NCBI GenBank assembly: GCA_032358165.1
Contig: JAALGY010000008.1
Coordinates: 1,612,001-1,676,000 of the forward strand
Length of the DNA: 64,000 nucleotides
Source of the DNA: Diplosphaera chodatii
Lineage: Eukaryota > Chlorophyta > Trebouxiophyceae > Prasiolales > Stichococcaceae
Direction: 5' to 3'
The position numbers and the translations under genes are program-made. Numbering within the stretch: position 1 is the first letter of the stretch; each line of letters begins with the position of its first letter. The notes beneath the pieces were generated by a model, which made no database searches, had not been told where the DNA came from, and saw only the letters and a program-made list of their open reading frames with translations. Shown here in pieces: positions 47,207 through 58,098 of the stretch.

Positions 47207-48798
47207 CGTGCTGCGTGAGTTCGCTTGTTTGTGGTTTGAGACACAGCTATGTCGGTCTTACATGTACACGAACTGAGGACCGCTGTGCTGGAAAGTGCAC
47301 TTTGACCGACACTGCTGTTCCAATATTGCCAGACAAAATCCCCATGCCGTGAATGTTTCGTGCTTATACATTGCAGCGGACGACTGTTGACTGCAGAGTG
47401 CAGAGCACGGAGCACACGTCAGACCAATACAAGGTGGTGCCACTCGAGCAGGAACGTGTGCAAGACACTACGGCAGCCACCTACACAGCCCACCGTGCAC
47501 AACACACCTTGATGGACCAATTCAACGTCTCGTGGAGTTCAAGTTCTTGTGAGGGACGTTCAGCAGCCGCCCACCCTGCGCTCAGCTGCAGCTCCATTAA
47601 AGCTCGGCACTGGACCACAGCATGGAAGGTCTGCAAACTGCACACCGGTGGGCATAGGTCAGCAGGGCATCGGCTGCACACCCATCTATTGCCGTCTTCG
47701 TTGCTGCTCCTGCGCCACTGGGGACGTCGACGGTTGCACCACGACAATCTGAGCGTCTGCAGCTGCCGGTTTTGGCGTCATGGACCTACATGGTGTGCAT
47801 TGTGCAACTTACGTCACACCAGGCACGCCTGAAGTGCAGCAGCCACTCCAGGGGTGGGATGGACAGTGCATCGGCAGCAAGCATTCAGGGTCTGACAGAC
47901 CTGCCGCTGTGTTCTGCAACATACAGCGCCATCTGGAAAACGCCGAAGACGCCGACTGCTGCCACGGCGACCGCTCCGACAGCTGCGGGCAGTCACCGAC
48001 GTCTGCCAGGAGCGGAGCAAGATACTGGGCATCCAACCGATCATCTTGTGGCGCACGTGGGAAACATTGCCAGCGCACCTCCGCTGCCCATCGCCAGTGC
48101 CGACGCGAAGGCACCCGGAGGGTCGGGCGGCGGCTCCGATCCAGCTGCTGGAGCACCCTGCGGCCCTGCGCAGGACACCCGTGACTCGGCTTTGAGGCTC
48201 CTCAGCAAGTGATATATCTAGGCGAACGAGCTGACATTTAACAAGATGCATGCAGGGTGGCTGCTACCCACCATTGTCAGGCTGTGCGGAGCCCGCAGCT
48301 AACATGCGTCGGCCAGGTGCTGAAGCTGCGGCGCACTCTGAACCCACTGGCATGAGGCCGCGTGCTGCGGCCCTGCTGATGCGGCTTCCGAGCAGACGAT
48401 GCATTGTACGCTGCTGTATGCAGCTCCCCCGACCGAGCCTGTGTGTTGGGTACGGGAGGCCGCTCTGTATGTTGCAGCAGGGTGCCGATTGGGATATGTC
48501 GTGCAGGGCCTGATGTGTATGCCAAGCCGATACCAAATCTCTCGCTCTACAAGTCGTGCAGACAATGAAGACTTGGCATTCAACACTGCACAGGCGTTTG
48601 CATGCGGGGCCATGCGGTTCCCGGCACAACCAAGCTAGTGTCCCGCACCCTGGCGCGAAAGCCGCTTTGTCGCGGCGCAAGGATGCTGTCGTTGCAAGGC
48701 TACCTCGGGAGGCGCGGCAGTTCAGGTATCCAGACTCTTCTGCACGCCACAGGCGGGTCCGACGTGCACGCATGCCGTGATCGCGCCCGTGCGAGAGG
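47207..48798. other. Long spacer between EME1 and DNAI1
   Basis: About 1.6 kb hold no recognised gene apart from one weak candidate frame at 47859-48212, listed separately. A 700-bp minus-strand frame (48264-48968) has no recognisable content and overlaps the first DNAI1 exon, so I treat it as chance. The right end should hold the DNAI1 promoter. Confidence 0.45.
47859..48212 (+). CDS. Weak candidate small protein, Ala/Pro/Gly-rich
   Basis: An ATG at 47859 opens 117 codons without a visible intron, starting MDSASAASIQGLTDLPLCSA and TYSAIWKTPKTPTAATATAP, and ending in a Gly/Ala/Pro-rich segment to TGA at 48212. The composition could be coding or could come from high GC. I recognise no family and see no flanking exon. 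It may also be the last exon of an unseen gene. Confidence 0.22.
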   Translation: MDSASAASIQGLTDLPLCSATYSAIWKTPKTPTAATATAPTAAGSHRRLPGAEQDTGHPTDHLVAHVGNIASAPPLPIASADAKAPGGSGGGSDPAAGAPCGPAQDTRDSALRLLSK

Positions 48799-49932
48799 AT
48801 GTCCAGCTCCAAGAAAGTGAGCGGCAGCCTGCATGATACAGGAGTGCATGCACATGCATCCTGTTCACATGCTGAAAACTTGCAGCAGACCTTCTTGTGC
48901 GGTATAAGCGATGGAACACCAAAGCTCGATCTGATGAAACATTGTGCGAAGCCTCCTCGACCGAGCACCTATGTGTCGAGGAGTCGACTCATCACATCAG
49001 CAGGAAGACCGGGTCCCCCTGAAGCTTTGTGATTCCATTCTCATGCAGACCGCGCCGTCTGTCAAGTCATCAAGGAAGCCGACGGTATCTGCCCCTGCGC
49101 CGAAATTTGGCGCATCAAGCACCGCCCCTGAAGCAGCACGTCCACCAAGTGCAGCAGGCATTGCGGCCTCAGAGAGTACAACCACTCACAGGCTTGCGAG
49201 AGGACCAGCAGCGGCATCAGATGGCGTTGCTGGTGCTCACACGGGCAAAAGTGCTAAGGCAGCCTCTCTGGAAACCGCAGCACAGCCAGCAACAGCAAGC
49301 CACGTCCTCACAAAGGCGGGGGCTGCCATTGCCAGCAGAACGCGTTCTACAGCTGGTACAACAGCGGCGAGGCGGCCCTCACCGAATGTTGCCACTCCAG
49401 GTGCTGCGGAGCAGACAGACATCACAGCAAGGGAGACGCTCGCCAAAGGTGCATCACCTGCTGCAGCGCCTCGCAAGTCCAGTGCCTCAGCTGCTACTGC
49501 GAGCAAGGCGGCACCAGACAGACCCCCGGCATCAGCAGATGCAGCAGCCAGGTCGTCGGCTGCCCCACGGCGGTCCAGCAGCACACGTCCGGCGGGGTTG
49601 CCAGCTCGCATAGCCTCGCCATCGCGGCCACGCAGCAAGCCGAGCGAGCCGAAGACGCCAGCAGGCATGCCTCCTCTGTACTCCCATGCAACGTACCGGT
49701 CAAACATGCTTTGGCAGCAGGTCACTTGTGCAATCTGTCAACAGCAGGTGCAGCCGGCCGAACTTCAGCAGCGGCAAAGGCAGCCGCAGCGACTGCACCC
49801 ACTGGTGCCAAGCCGAAAGCGGACGGTGTCGACAGGGACGCAGCGAAGGCCATGGCGCCCCGCCGCTCCACAGTCGAAAGCGTAGGCACCACCCCCCAGG
49901 CGGCGCCACCGGCAGCACCACCGTCACCAGAC

Positions 49933-49980
<48 letters not shown>

Positions 49981-52900
49981 CCCACTAAGGTGCTACTGTG
50001 CGAAGCTAGTGGGGCTTTTCTTGCGGCGTACGACAGGGCCAACAATGGTAGCACTGGCTCCAGTGGTGAGAGGCTGCACTGTCGCTCATTGCAGGCGGTG
50101 TGGCCGACGGTCAAGCCGCAAAACCAGGCAGCTCTGGACGCTGAGCAGCTCGACGAGGAAATGCCCAGAGTCTTGGTGGGCTGCAGTTGATGTTGATGTG
50201 CTGGCGGTTGGTTACCTGCAGCCCTGGTGCCAAATCATTACATGTATATCAGCGAGCAATTGGGACTCACCTGTGGCGAATGTGCAGGGTGCAAACGTGC
50301 AGCTCACTGTTGCTGTGAATGCTTGCAGGTGGGCAGTAACCCGGCTTGCATCCCGGACAACCATGTGCGGTGGAGCCACCAGGAGCAGCAGTGGAAGCGG
50401 GAGACTTCAGCTGACCCGGTACATATGCCATCAGACTCAAGGGACCCGATTGTCGCACATAGCCTGTTGTTCCTGGCGTGCTTTATCTGTATCAGAGTGC
50501 CGCAGATCCCTGTGCACAAGGGCCTTCATGTGCAGCCTCACCTCAATGCTCTGGTGTACAATTCGGTGCACCACGGCACGCAGTAAAGCGCCATTGAATA
50601 CGCTGCAGGTGCTGACGCACTTTATTAGCCAGGGATGTTTGCTGCATCAGTCGCAAGACGACGGGCAGCAGAAGACGCGACCAGCAGCCAAGGCGGTATC
50701 GTTGGTACTGCGTGCTTGGCACTGCCGCTGCAGTGCCTGCTGCATGCTGCTTTTCAACCACCACTTGAGGATGTGTCTAATGTTTGAGGCATTTTGTTTC
50801 TGCCAGCAAGCGACTGGATGCATATTGCACATCGCTGCAGGGAGCAGGAGCAACAGGGGAACAGCCTGCACCAGACGCAACATTAGGGGAACAGCCTGCA
50901 CTGGACACAACAGCAACCACAGCTACTCCGCCAACAGATCAAGCCAGTGCGGCAGAAGCTCCGATCATATCGGATGCAGAACTGCTTGATCCGTCATTCA
51001 ACATGGAGGAAGCGGTCAAGAAGGTGCGGACTCAAGCACACTGATGTAAACGGTTCAATGCATGATGCACAATGCTTTTGCACACATGTGGCGCCTGATG
51101 CATTCAAAGCTGAGCAGCATAGTGCGGACCAAGAAACCAATGTGATGCGTACCTAAGCATGTCAAACCTGCCTCATTCTGCTCAAGCCTGGACATATTCA
51201 CTACTGCATGGTTCATGCAGGTTGCAGCGACATGGCAGCACCGCAAGCTGCGCAATTTCCTGAACTTTCAGGAGTGCAGCTCACAGACAACTTGGTCACA
51301 GGGCAGGCGGCGGGACCGCGAGTTGATCACCGAGCCACCCATCACAAATTCCATTGCAGGTGTTGCGCACATGCGTTTGCTGGGAAGAAGCGCATGGGTG
51401 CATACGCTAGTGCAGACATTGTAGTAGCGTTGAGGCTTTGCAGCACGCTCCCACCTGTTGCTTGTCCAGGTTCGTGCACCCAGGTAGACATATACGATGC
51501 ATATGTGGTGGACCTGGACGCAAAGCGGGCAGCTGCAGAAGCGAAGGCGAAAGCAGAACGGGTGCGTGTGCATTGGAAACAAAGCAGCTCTGGGTGTATG
51601 AAAGAAGGTGTTGTATCCAGTGAGAGGTGCAGCAGCTCAAGGCGATTGTCGCAGGTTCACTGTTCTAGTTGCAGAATGTGCCGTTGTCATGAACGTACAG
51701 GAGGCTAAGCGGCGGGGCATCGAGAAGAAGGACGAGCCACTCCCCGTGGCACGGCCAGACCCGGTACACAAGCACTGCATCGTATCCCAGCCAAACAGGG
51801 GCATATTGGCTCATGAGAGCAGCCTGCCAGCCGCTGAGCACGCTTGCAATACAGCTGCTATCTTGACATCCACAGCAAATCATCTTTTGCGCTATATACC
51901 AGTGGCATCGGCATTCGTCTGCATCGTGAACAGACTGGATGTGCTATGCAGGCAGCAGAACGGAAGAAGCAGCAAGCGCGACAGATGAAGCATGCGGCGC
52001 ACATGGTGGAGCGCATGATAAACCAGAATGTGCAGGGTGATGTCGTCATGGACATGCGGGTAGCGTTCTCTCACGCTTCGCATGCTCACATCAAGTTTGC
52101 CTGTATGTTGTTGACCGTCGTGCCCCCGGCACTCTGAGACGACAACAGCGCTGACGTCAGGCATCAGCCACATGTTGTCAATGTTCGGACTGGAATGCAG
52201 TACTGGGATGACGAGTCGGATGCGCTGCGGCCCAAGGAGGGCACGCTGCTGCCGCTGTACCGCTTCACCTTCCGCAAGGCCAAGAACAAAGCGGTATGCC
52301 TACACTGACAGCTGGCAAGCGGAACACAGGCCCACACAACCGGATACAGACCTGCACCTCAACACAGCAACTGTCACGTATCTGCATGGCACGTAACAGC
52401 ATGATGGCCACTGCAGGTGATCTGCAGTTTGGAGCATGTCAGGCCGAAAAGGGTCAAACGACATGCACTCATGTGCAGGTCACAGCGGTAGTGTGGCACC
52501 CACAGCATGCAGACTATCTCGCGGCTGGGTATGGCTCGTTCGACTTCATGTACCAGGGCGGTGGCGCCATTGCCTGCTTCAGCCTGAAAAACGCAACCGT
52601 ACCAGAGCACCAGTTCTCGCTGAACTCAGGTGCGTTGATGGCTTAACACATGGGCACATGTTGATAGCGAAGCATAGTTTTCTTCGCCAGAGCGAATGCA
52701 TGCCTGCATCAAGGGTGGCAAATGATGACAAACCCCGCACTGATCTGGACTAGAAACAAACAACATGTTGGGTAGTATCATGTGGCTGTGCACATAGGCA
52801 TCATGTGCCTGGACTTCCGTCCAGAGCAGCCACACCTGCTGGCAGCTGGCTGCAGAGACGGCACTGTCTGCATCTACGACCTACGCTCCCAGGTGCAGCT

Positions 52901-55534
52901 CACCCGGCTGCCTCCTGCCTCCACATGCTGCGACCAGTTCTGCAAACTGCATGCACGAGCAGCAGCTCCTGTCTGAGAACAGGCACGAGTTGTTGTGCTC
53001 TGGCACCATATCAGAGTCCTGGCACCAACTTACCTCTCTGCCTAGTGGTAACCTGGCACTGTCCCCGTTGTTTGTGAGCCACAGTCAAAGGAACCACTGG
53101 CGCGCAGCAGCTACAGCAGCATGCGGCATGCGGATCCCGTGTGGAACATCGCATGGCGGCCACCAGACTTGCAAGTAGGTGTAGTACACTCCGAGTTTGG
53201 CTCCTGGCAGCTTGATGTCGTGCTGAACATCGTCCTACCAGAGAGCTGCTGCCATTGCAGACATGGCCTGCTGATTCCTATGCAGCAGTTTCTGGATGAG
53301 GAAGTTATTGCCCACCGTGTGCAGGCTGTCATCAGCTTGGCGGCTGTGTCTACTGATGGCTACGTCACGCTCTGGATCCTGCACAAGGGCAAGCTCAAGC
53401 ACCAGGTGCATGCCAGCGCCTGCTTGACATGGAGCATGCAGACAAAGTAATGCAGGGTGGGTTTACGCTGTGACAGCCATGGCGGCTCCGACTGCATTCC
53501 TTAGAAAGTGCATATGTTGCTATAGCATCAACCGCCAACAAGGTCTCATCAATCGCAGGACCTCAAGCGCCTTGATGGCCTGGAGCACGTCAAGTGGGAC
53601 ATCCCAATCCCGCTGCCGGAGAAGAGGGCCGACAGGCTCAAGGCTGAAGCTGCCAAGGCTTCACAAAATGCCGAAGCCAGCCGTGAGGACACAGGCAGCA
53701 AGGCTGAGGACGAGGGCCCTGCAATAGATGACATCCTTGCGTTCCCAGATGACCCCGTGCCACTGAGCCCGGAGCTGGACAAACCTGTGGGCGGCTACAG
53801 CATGGACTTCAAGCCCCGAGGACCCGACAGCAAGCCCGGCCAGGTGCAACACCACTAGGAACGCTCACAGGAGTGTGGATCCCTAATGTGTACGTCAGTG
53901 ATGGACAGGCAAATGGCAGTCAACAGTCGCTGGATGGCCCACACCATGTGGTGCGTGGCCTTCGGCAAGATGCTATATATGATGCCGTTGCAGGATATGT
54001 ACCTGGTAGGGACAGACACTGGAGAGATCGTAAAGTGCAATACAGCCATCAGCAGCCACTATGCGGCGTCATACAAGTGCGCTGCCCTGTCTTCTATGTG
54101 GCTCACTGCTTGCCCAACAGCGCAGGTGTCCACGTTGCCAGTAACCAAACCCAGCACACACCTGAGGTGCAACCCTGGCAGCTTTAATCAGGATGGCTTG
54201 ACACGCCACATGGGTGCAGGAGCCACCACATGCCGGTGTACACGGTGCGGTGGAACTGTCTGCACGCACGGACCTTCCTGTCATGCGGCGCTGACGGGGA
54301 GCTGAAGATCTGGGACGAGGCCAAGACCAAGAGGGTGAGCCCTGGCACGATCCCTGCGTTTCTCTGCATTCTGTCAATGCACCGAGCAAAAGTACTCATT
54401 TTTCAGAGTACACATCACGACCGGCACGTAGAGTGTCACAGCTGGGACTATGCGCAGACTCTGCGGTGCGGATGTCGGTCTCTGCTTGAGCCCAGTCACA
54501 CGATGTTCCATTGGCATGTGATGCAGCCTATCCTGGACTGGGACCTGGGCGTCGCAGTGGGCGATGTGGCATGGGCGCCCTACTCCTCCACCACCTTTGC
54601 TGCTGTAACCCTTGATGGCAAGGTGACCCGCACAATATGCACTGCTGCAAGAGTGCACACTACTCGGCACTAGGCAGGCAGAAGTCAGTGACCTGCAATC
54701 GTGAGCTTGCTGATAACACGCAGTCACATGACAACACGATGTTGCCATCAATGTGCATGCTGCAAATGTTTCGCGTGCATCCAATTCCTGCCGGCATGTA
54801 CTGCAGGTGCATGTCTACGATGTGGACAAGAACATCATGGGGCCAATGTGTACACAGAAGGTTGCGCGCAAGGCGAAGCTCACCAAGCTCGCGTTCAATT
54901 CACGCCACCCCATCATCGCAGTTGGCGAGGAGAAGTGCGTGTTTGTGTCACCTTTGCCACCAATGGGGTTGTTCACTCGAGGTCCACATTGCAGCCCTCT
55001 GATGCTGTTTTTGATTTATCATCTAAGCAGGATGCAGGGATGATGCCAGTCGAATGCCGTTTCTTTGGCGATCGCTCGAATTCCTCCTACAGGGGCGTCA
55101 TCATGGTGCTGAAGCTGTCACCCAATCTGCGGCAGCTTGCAGCGGACAAGAAGCCTGAAGAAGCCAGCACATCGGGCAAGAAGACTGCAGGTGGCGGCCT
55201 CAACATCGCAAAGGTGCAGGCGGATTGTGCCGCTGGCAACATTTTGCAAGTCTTTGTGCTTGCGTGCTGTGGTGTCAGCAAGCATGATGTGCCATGCATG
55301 CATCCCCAGCAAGCGAAATATGACTCGGTACATGCCCCCCGGCAGACTAACAGATGTAATCTTGGACTATCCGTCTTGCAGATCCTGGGGCTGGACAAAC
55401 CTGCGGCGACGGCATCAATTGGGGCCAATGGCGAAGGCGCGGCGCCAAAGCTCAGCCAGGCGGAGATGGAGTACAACAAGATGGAGGCGGTCCTCAAAGA
55501 CATAGAGAAGCGTGGCACCATCCGCTTTGACTAA
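48799..55534 (+). CDS. DNAI1: Axonemal outer-arm dynein intermediate chain 1 (DNAI1 / IC1 / ODA9)
   Basis: The product is the WD-repeat intermediate chain of the flagellar outer dynein arm, which anchors the motor to doublet microtubules. The first exon is tiny: MSSSKK (48799-48816) spliced to 49049 (TAPSVKSSRKPTVSAPAPKF). An Ala/Ser/Pro-rich basic extension of about 300 residues follows, with polyalanine. Family sequence then begins: VWPTVKPQNQAALDAEQLDE (50095-50175), SNPACIPDNHVRWSHQEQQW (50329-50418) and GCLLHQSQDDG, then EPPITNSIAG, IYDAYVVDLDAKRAAAEAKA and HMVERMINQNVQGDV. The beta-propeller reads YWDDESDALRPKEGTLLPLY, DYLAAGYGSFDFMYQGGGAI, SDPVWNIAWRPPDLQV, VGTDTGEIVKCN, FLSCGADGELKIWDEAKTKR, VGDVAWAPYSSTTFAAVTLD, and LSPNLRQLAADKK near the end. 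It stops at 55534. DNAI1 occurs only in organisms with motile cilia or their recent descendants. A TGTAA at 55679 may be the polyadenylation signal. Confidence 0.93.
49931..49981 (+). repeat. Polyalanine-coding (GCA)n tract in DNAI1
   Basis: A nearly pure run of about 16 GCA codons encodes polyalanine between PPSPDP and PTK in the N-terminal extension of DNAI1. Read on the other strand or in another frame the repeat is CAG/TGC, so length polymorphism is likely. Confidence 0.95.
50855..50914 (+). repeat. Near-perfect 30-bp tandem repeat inside a DNAI1 exon
   Basis: Two 30-bp units (50855-50884, 50885-50914) differ at a few bases and encode TGEQPAPDAT and LGEQPALDTT. The in-frame duplication lengthens the disordered linker before PIISDAELLDPSFNMEEAVK. 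Confidence 0.85.
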
Positions 55535-56012
55535 GATGCTGGGGGCAATCGGCAGCAGGATCTAACTTGACGTGCGTGGTGATGAACATCAGCCGTCATT
55601 TGCAGCTGTAGATCACAGGTGCATGCAGATACCATGCATATCCAACATAATAGGTGACGACTTCGCCGCCAGCAGTCATGTAAGCTGGCGGCGGCAGGGC
55701 ACAGCCTGCGCGGCTCGGCGTTCATTCAGTTTGTTACTCGTGAAATTGGCTTGAGCTTGCTGTCGGTTGATTGGAAGTTACGAAGTGGTGTGCGCATTTG
55801 CAGAGCCCAAAACTTGCCTCGCACCAACGGCGGTCAACGGCGGCCGTCAGACAGATCATGACTAACAGGGATCTCCTGGACCATTACACCAGTCGACTGA
55901 CTGCTCGAATGGCGGATTGAAGTGCTGTTTCCGGTGACGTTCAACAGTCCAGTCTGATATCCTGCTGGCAGTCCGGAGGTTGTCAGCAGATCAAGTCGCC
56001 GCTGGAGACACC
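55535..56012. other. Spacer between DNAI1 and methyltransferase genes
   Basis: This holds the DNAI1 3' region, with a TGTAA at 55679, and the short 5' region of the next plus-strand gene. No coding frame is supported. Confidence 0.5.
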
Positions 56013-57755
56013 ATGGCGGACAGCAAGGAGGCAACAGAGATCTTCGTGAACGCGTGGGCTGCTTACCAAAAACTTCTGAAGGTGCCCGCGTGTTGCAAAG
56101 TCCAGAGCTGGTGTGCGCGTGACGCTGTGAGACGACAAGTTTAATCATCATGCATGCATGTATATAACATGGCGGTGTGCGCCGCAGAACGACTACCTGT
56201 CACATTCGGTGCTCTACGGCGGCCTGATCGAGACTTTGAAAACGTTCAAGGACGGGCAGCAGTTTCAGCTGCTTGACCTGGGGTGCGGCGACGCACACTA
56301 CATTGCGGATGCCCTGAAGCGCAGTGGAGCCGGCAGTCGGCTGCAGCAGTACACAGGCGTCGATCTGGCTGGAGACGCGCTCGAAGTACGCTGCATGACC
56401 GCACATGCGTTTGTCCTCCTTCGAAGGCTGGTCATCTGTGGTGCACGTAAGCCCTGAGCTCGCCAGCTCATTACGCCTCACCTATCGTCTTGCTGATCTG
56501 CAGCTGGCGCGGCGAAACATCACGGATGTGACGAACGGCAGCGGCTGCAAGCTTGACATACAGAAGGCAAACATGCTGGAGTATGCTGCGGCTGCCGATG
56601 CTGAGCCGGCCTTTGATGCAGCACTGACGTCATTTGCAGCGCATCACCTACGAACGGAGGAGAAGGAGGTGCGGCCTTCAGTGCATTGCGACTTGGTCAC
56701 GACCGTTGCATGACTGCATCAGCACGACAACGCAGCAACGTGTCGCACATTGGCTTAGGCGCAGAGGGGCGCCCTGCCAGTGGTCGAGTGCTGCAAAATG
56801 TGGCCGCATGTGCACATGCAGGTGTTCCTCAGGGGTGTGGGGCGCCGCATGAAGCCTGGTGGTGTGTTTTTCGTCGTCGACTCCTTCAGGCGGCCTGGAG
56901 TGAGTCATTCATATGTGTTTGTCAGCGGATGCCATGTTCAGGCGACGTGGATCTGCACCAGCGTCTGGTGTTACCCCTGTTGAACCCTCACAATGTAAGC
57001 CCTGCTCAACGTGCACTGCTGTTTGATGGGGCGACACGTAACACATGACTGCGTCACATCTGACAGGAGAGCCTGCAATCCTATATGGACCGCTTCTGTC
57101 AGTGGGCGAAGGATACCTGGACGGAGCTTACACCTGCGGAACTACAGCACTTCGAGGACCACATGCGCTCGTGAGTGAAGTGGAGTTGACATGTTGCACG
57201 TCACCCTGGATGCAGTGCTACCGCTGCGAGCAAGCTGTAAGAAACATCGCTTGCACAGCCATTGAGCATAGCGCAGCTCGCTCAGCGCTTTCATCATACT
57301 TGCGAGCCTGAAGTTGTCCCCAGCGCCCCCCATCCTCAGTGGCAGAAGTCTGCGCCCTTTGCGATGTGCCTCAATAACGAGCTTGCAATTTGCTATTAGG
57401 AGATCACACCTGAACTTGCCCTTCTGCAGGTACGACATCCAGGAGCCGGTGGACGTGTATCAGGTAGACAAAAAGCTGAGAGGATTAGGGTTTAGTATGA
57501 ATCTGGGGTTTGAGGGTCCCGGGGTGACGGCGCTCAGATGCTAAACCCTATGGCCCCCAAGCCTATAGCTGCTGTCTACCAGTTTTAATCAAACCTCCGG
57601 GTTTAAAGTAAAAAGACGTGCGGTAATACAGCGTAAGTGTGCGTTGACAGGACTTTGCCTATCACGCGGGCTTTGGGCAGGCCACGGAGATTGCGGGGGA
57701 TGGCAACTTCATGAAGGTGCTGGCCTTTCAGAAGGAGGGGGTGGCTGCAGCGTGA
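56013..57755 (+). CDS. Class I SAM-dependent methyltransferase
   Basis: The product is a small Rossmann-fold methyltransferase using S-adenosylmethionine; the substrate is unknown. Seven exons join in frame: 56013-56081, 56188-56385, 56504-56668, 56822-56899, 57067-57170, 57430-57463 and 57651-57755. They give 250 residues. It starts MADSKEATEIFVNAWAAYQK. Motif I is LLDLGCGDAHYIADALKRSG, the acidic residue ending strand 2 is in YTGVDLAGDALE, and strand 4 is FDAALTSFAAHHLRTEEKE. Motif post-II/III is VFLRGVGRRMKPGGVFFVVD. A helical insert, MDRFCQWAKDTWTELTPAEL, precedes the C-terminal strands FAYHAGFGQATE and NFMKVLAFQKEG. The fold is complete, so it is probably active. The sixth intron carries the telomere-motif palindrome listed separately. 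It could be a small-molecule methyltransferase of the broad bacterial type. Confidence 0.88.
57463..57580. repeat. Imperfect 118-bp palindrome with telomere-like motifs, inside an intron
   Basis: The outer ends GGTAGACA (57463-57470) and TGTCTACC (57573-57580) are exact reverse complements. Inside, TAGGGTTTAG (57486-57495) pairs exactly with CTAAACCCTA (57541-57550), and there are weaker matches between. TAGGGTTTAG is a unit-and-a-half of the plant/algal telomere repeat TTTAGGG. The left arm includes the 5' splice donor of methyltransferase intron 6. It could be a small non-autonomous hairpin element or an RNA hairpin at the splice site. Confidence 0.8.
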
Positions 57756-58098
57756 TGCCCTACAAGAAGCCATACTGACACTTGCACACAGCAGGCCGTC
57801 TCACTAGATAGACCATGATGACCAGATATGTGGTTGGAAACGGGGCATATCATTGGGCTCCGTGGTACCCAACTGCGACCAGAACTGCACATCATGTACT
57901 GGTATGTGTGAGTCTTCTCTAGTCATGGGATTTGATCCTAGTATAATGTACTTGACATGGTCGTGGACTACGGATGTACAGGAAATGCAATCTCATGAGA
58001 CGCCTGATCCACCTTACATGACGTGAGGCAAGCAGCGTGCACACCATGGCCAATCTCATGGATGTCACAGCCCCTGCACGCATCTTTCCAACAGCAGC
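57756..58098. other. Spacer between convergent methyltransferase and aminopeptidase genes
   Basis: About 340 bp between two stop codons facing each other. No coding or RNA feature is supported. Confidence 0.5.

Noticed and set aside
48264..48968. Minus-strand open frame of 234 codons
   Set aside because: No family match, Cys/Arg-rich chance composition, and it overlaps the DNAI1 start.
49029..49613. Plus-strand Gln/His/Arg-rich frame of 194 codons
   Set aside because: It is a shifted frame of the GCA/CAG-rich DNAI1 extension; the Ala/Ser/Pro frame splices correctly to conserved DNAI1 sequence.
49700..49981. Minus-strand polyleucine frame that looks like a membrane segment
   Set aside because: It is the reverse reading of the polyalanine GCA tract.
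57481..57560. True telomere or chromosome end
   Set aside because: Only one and a half repeat units are present in each orientation, embedded in a gene intron with coding exons on both sides.
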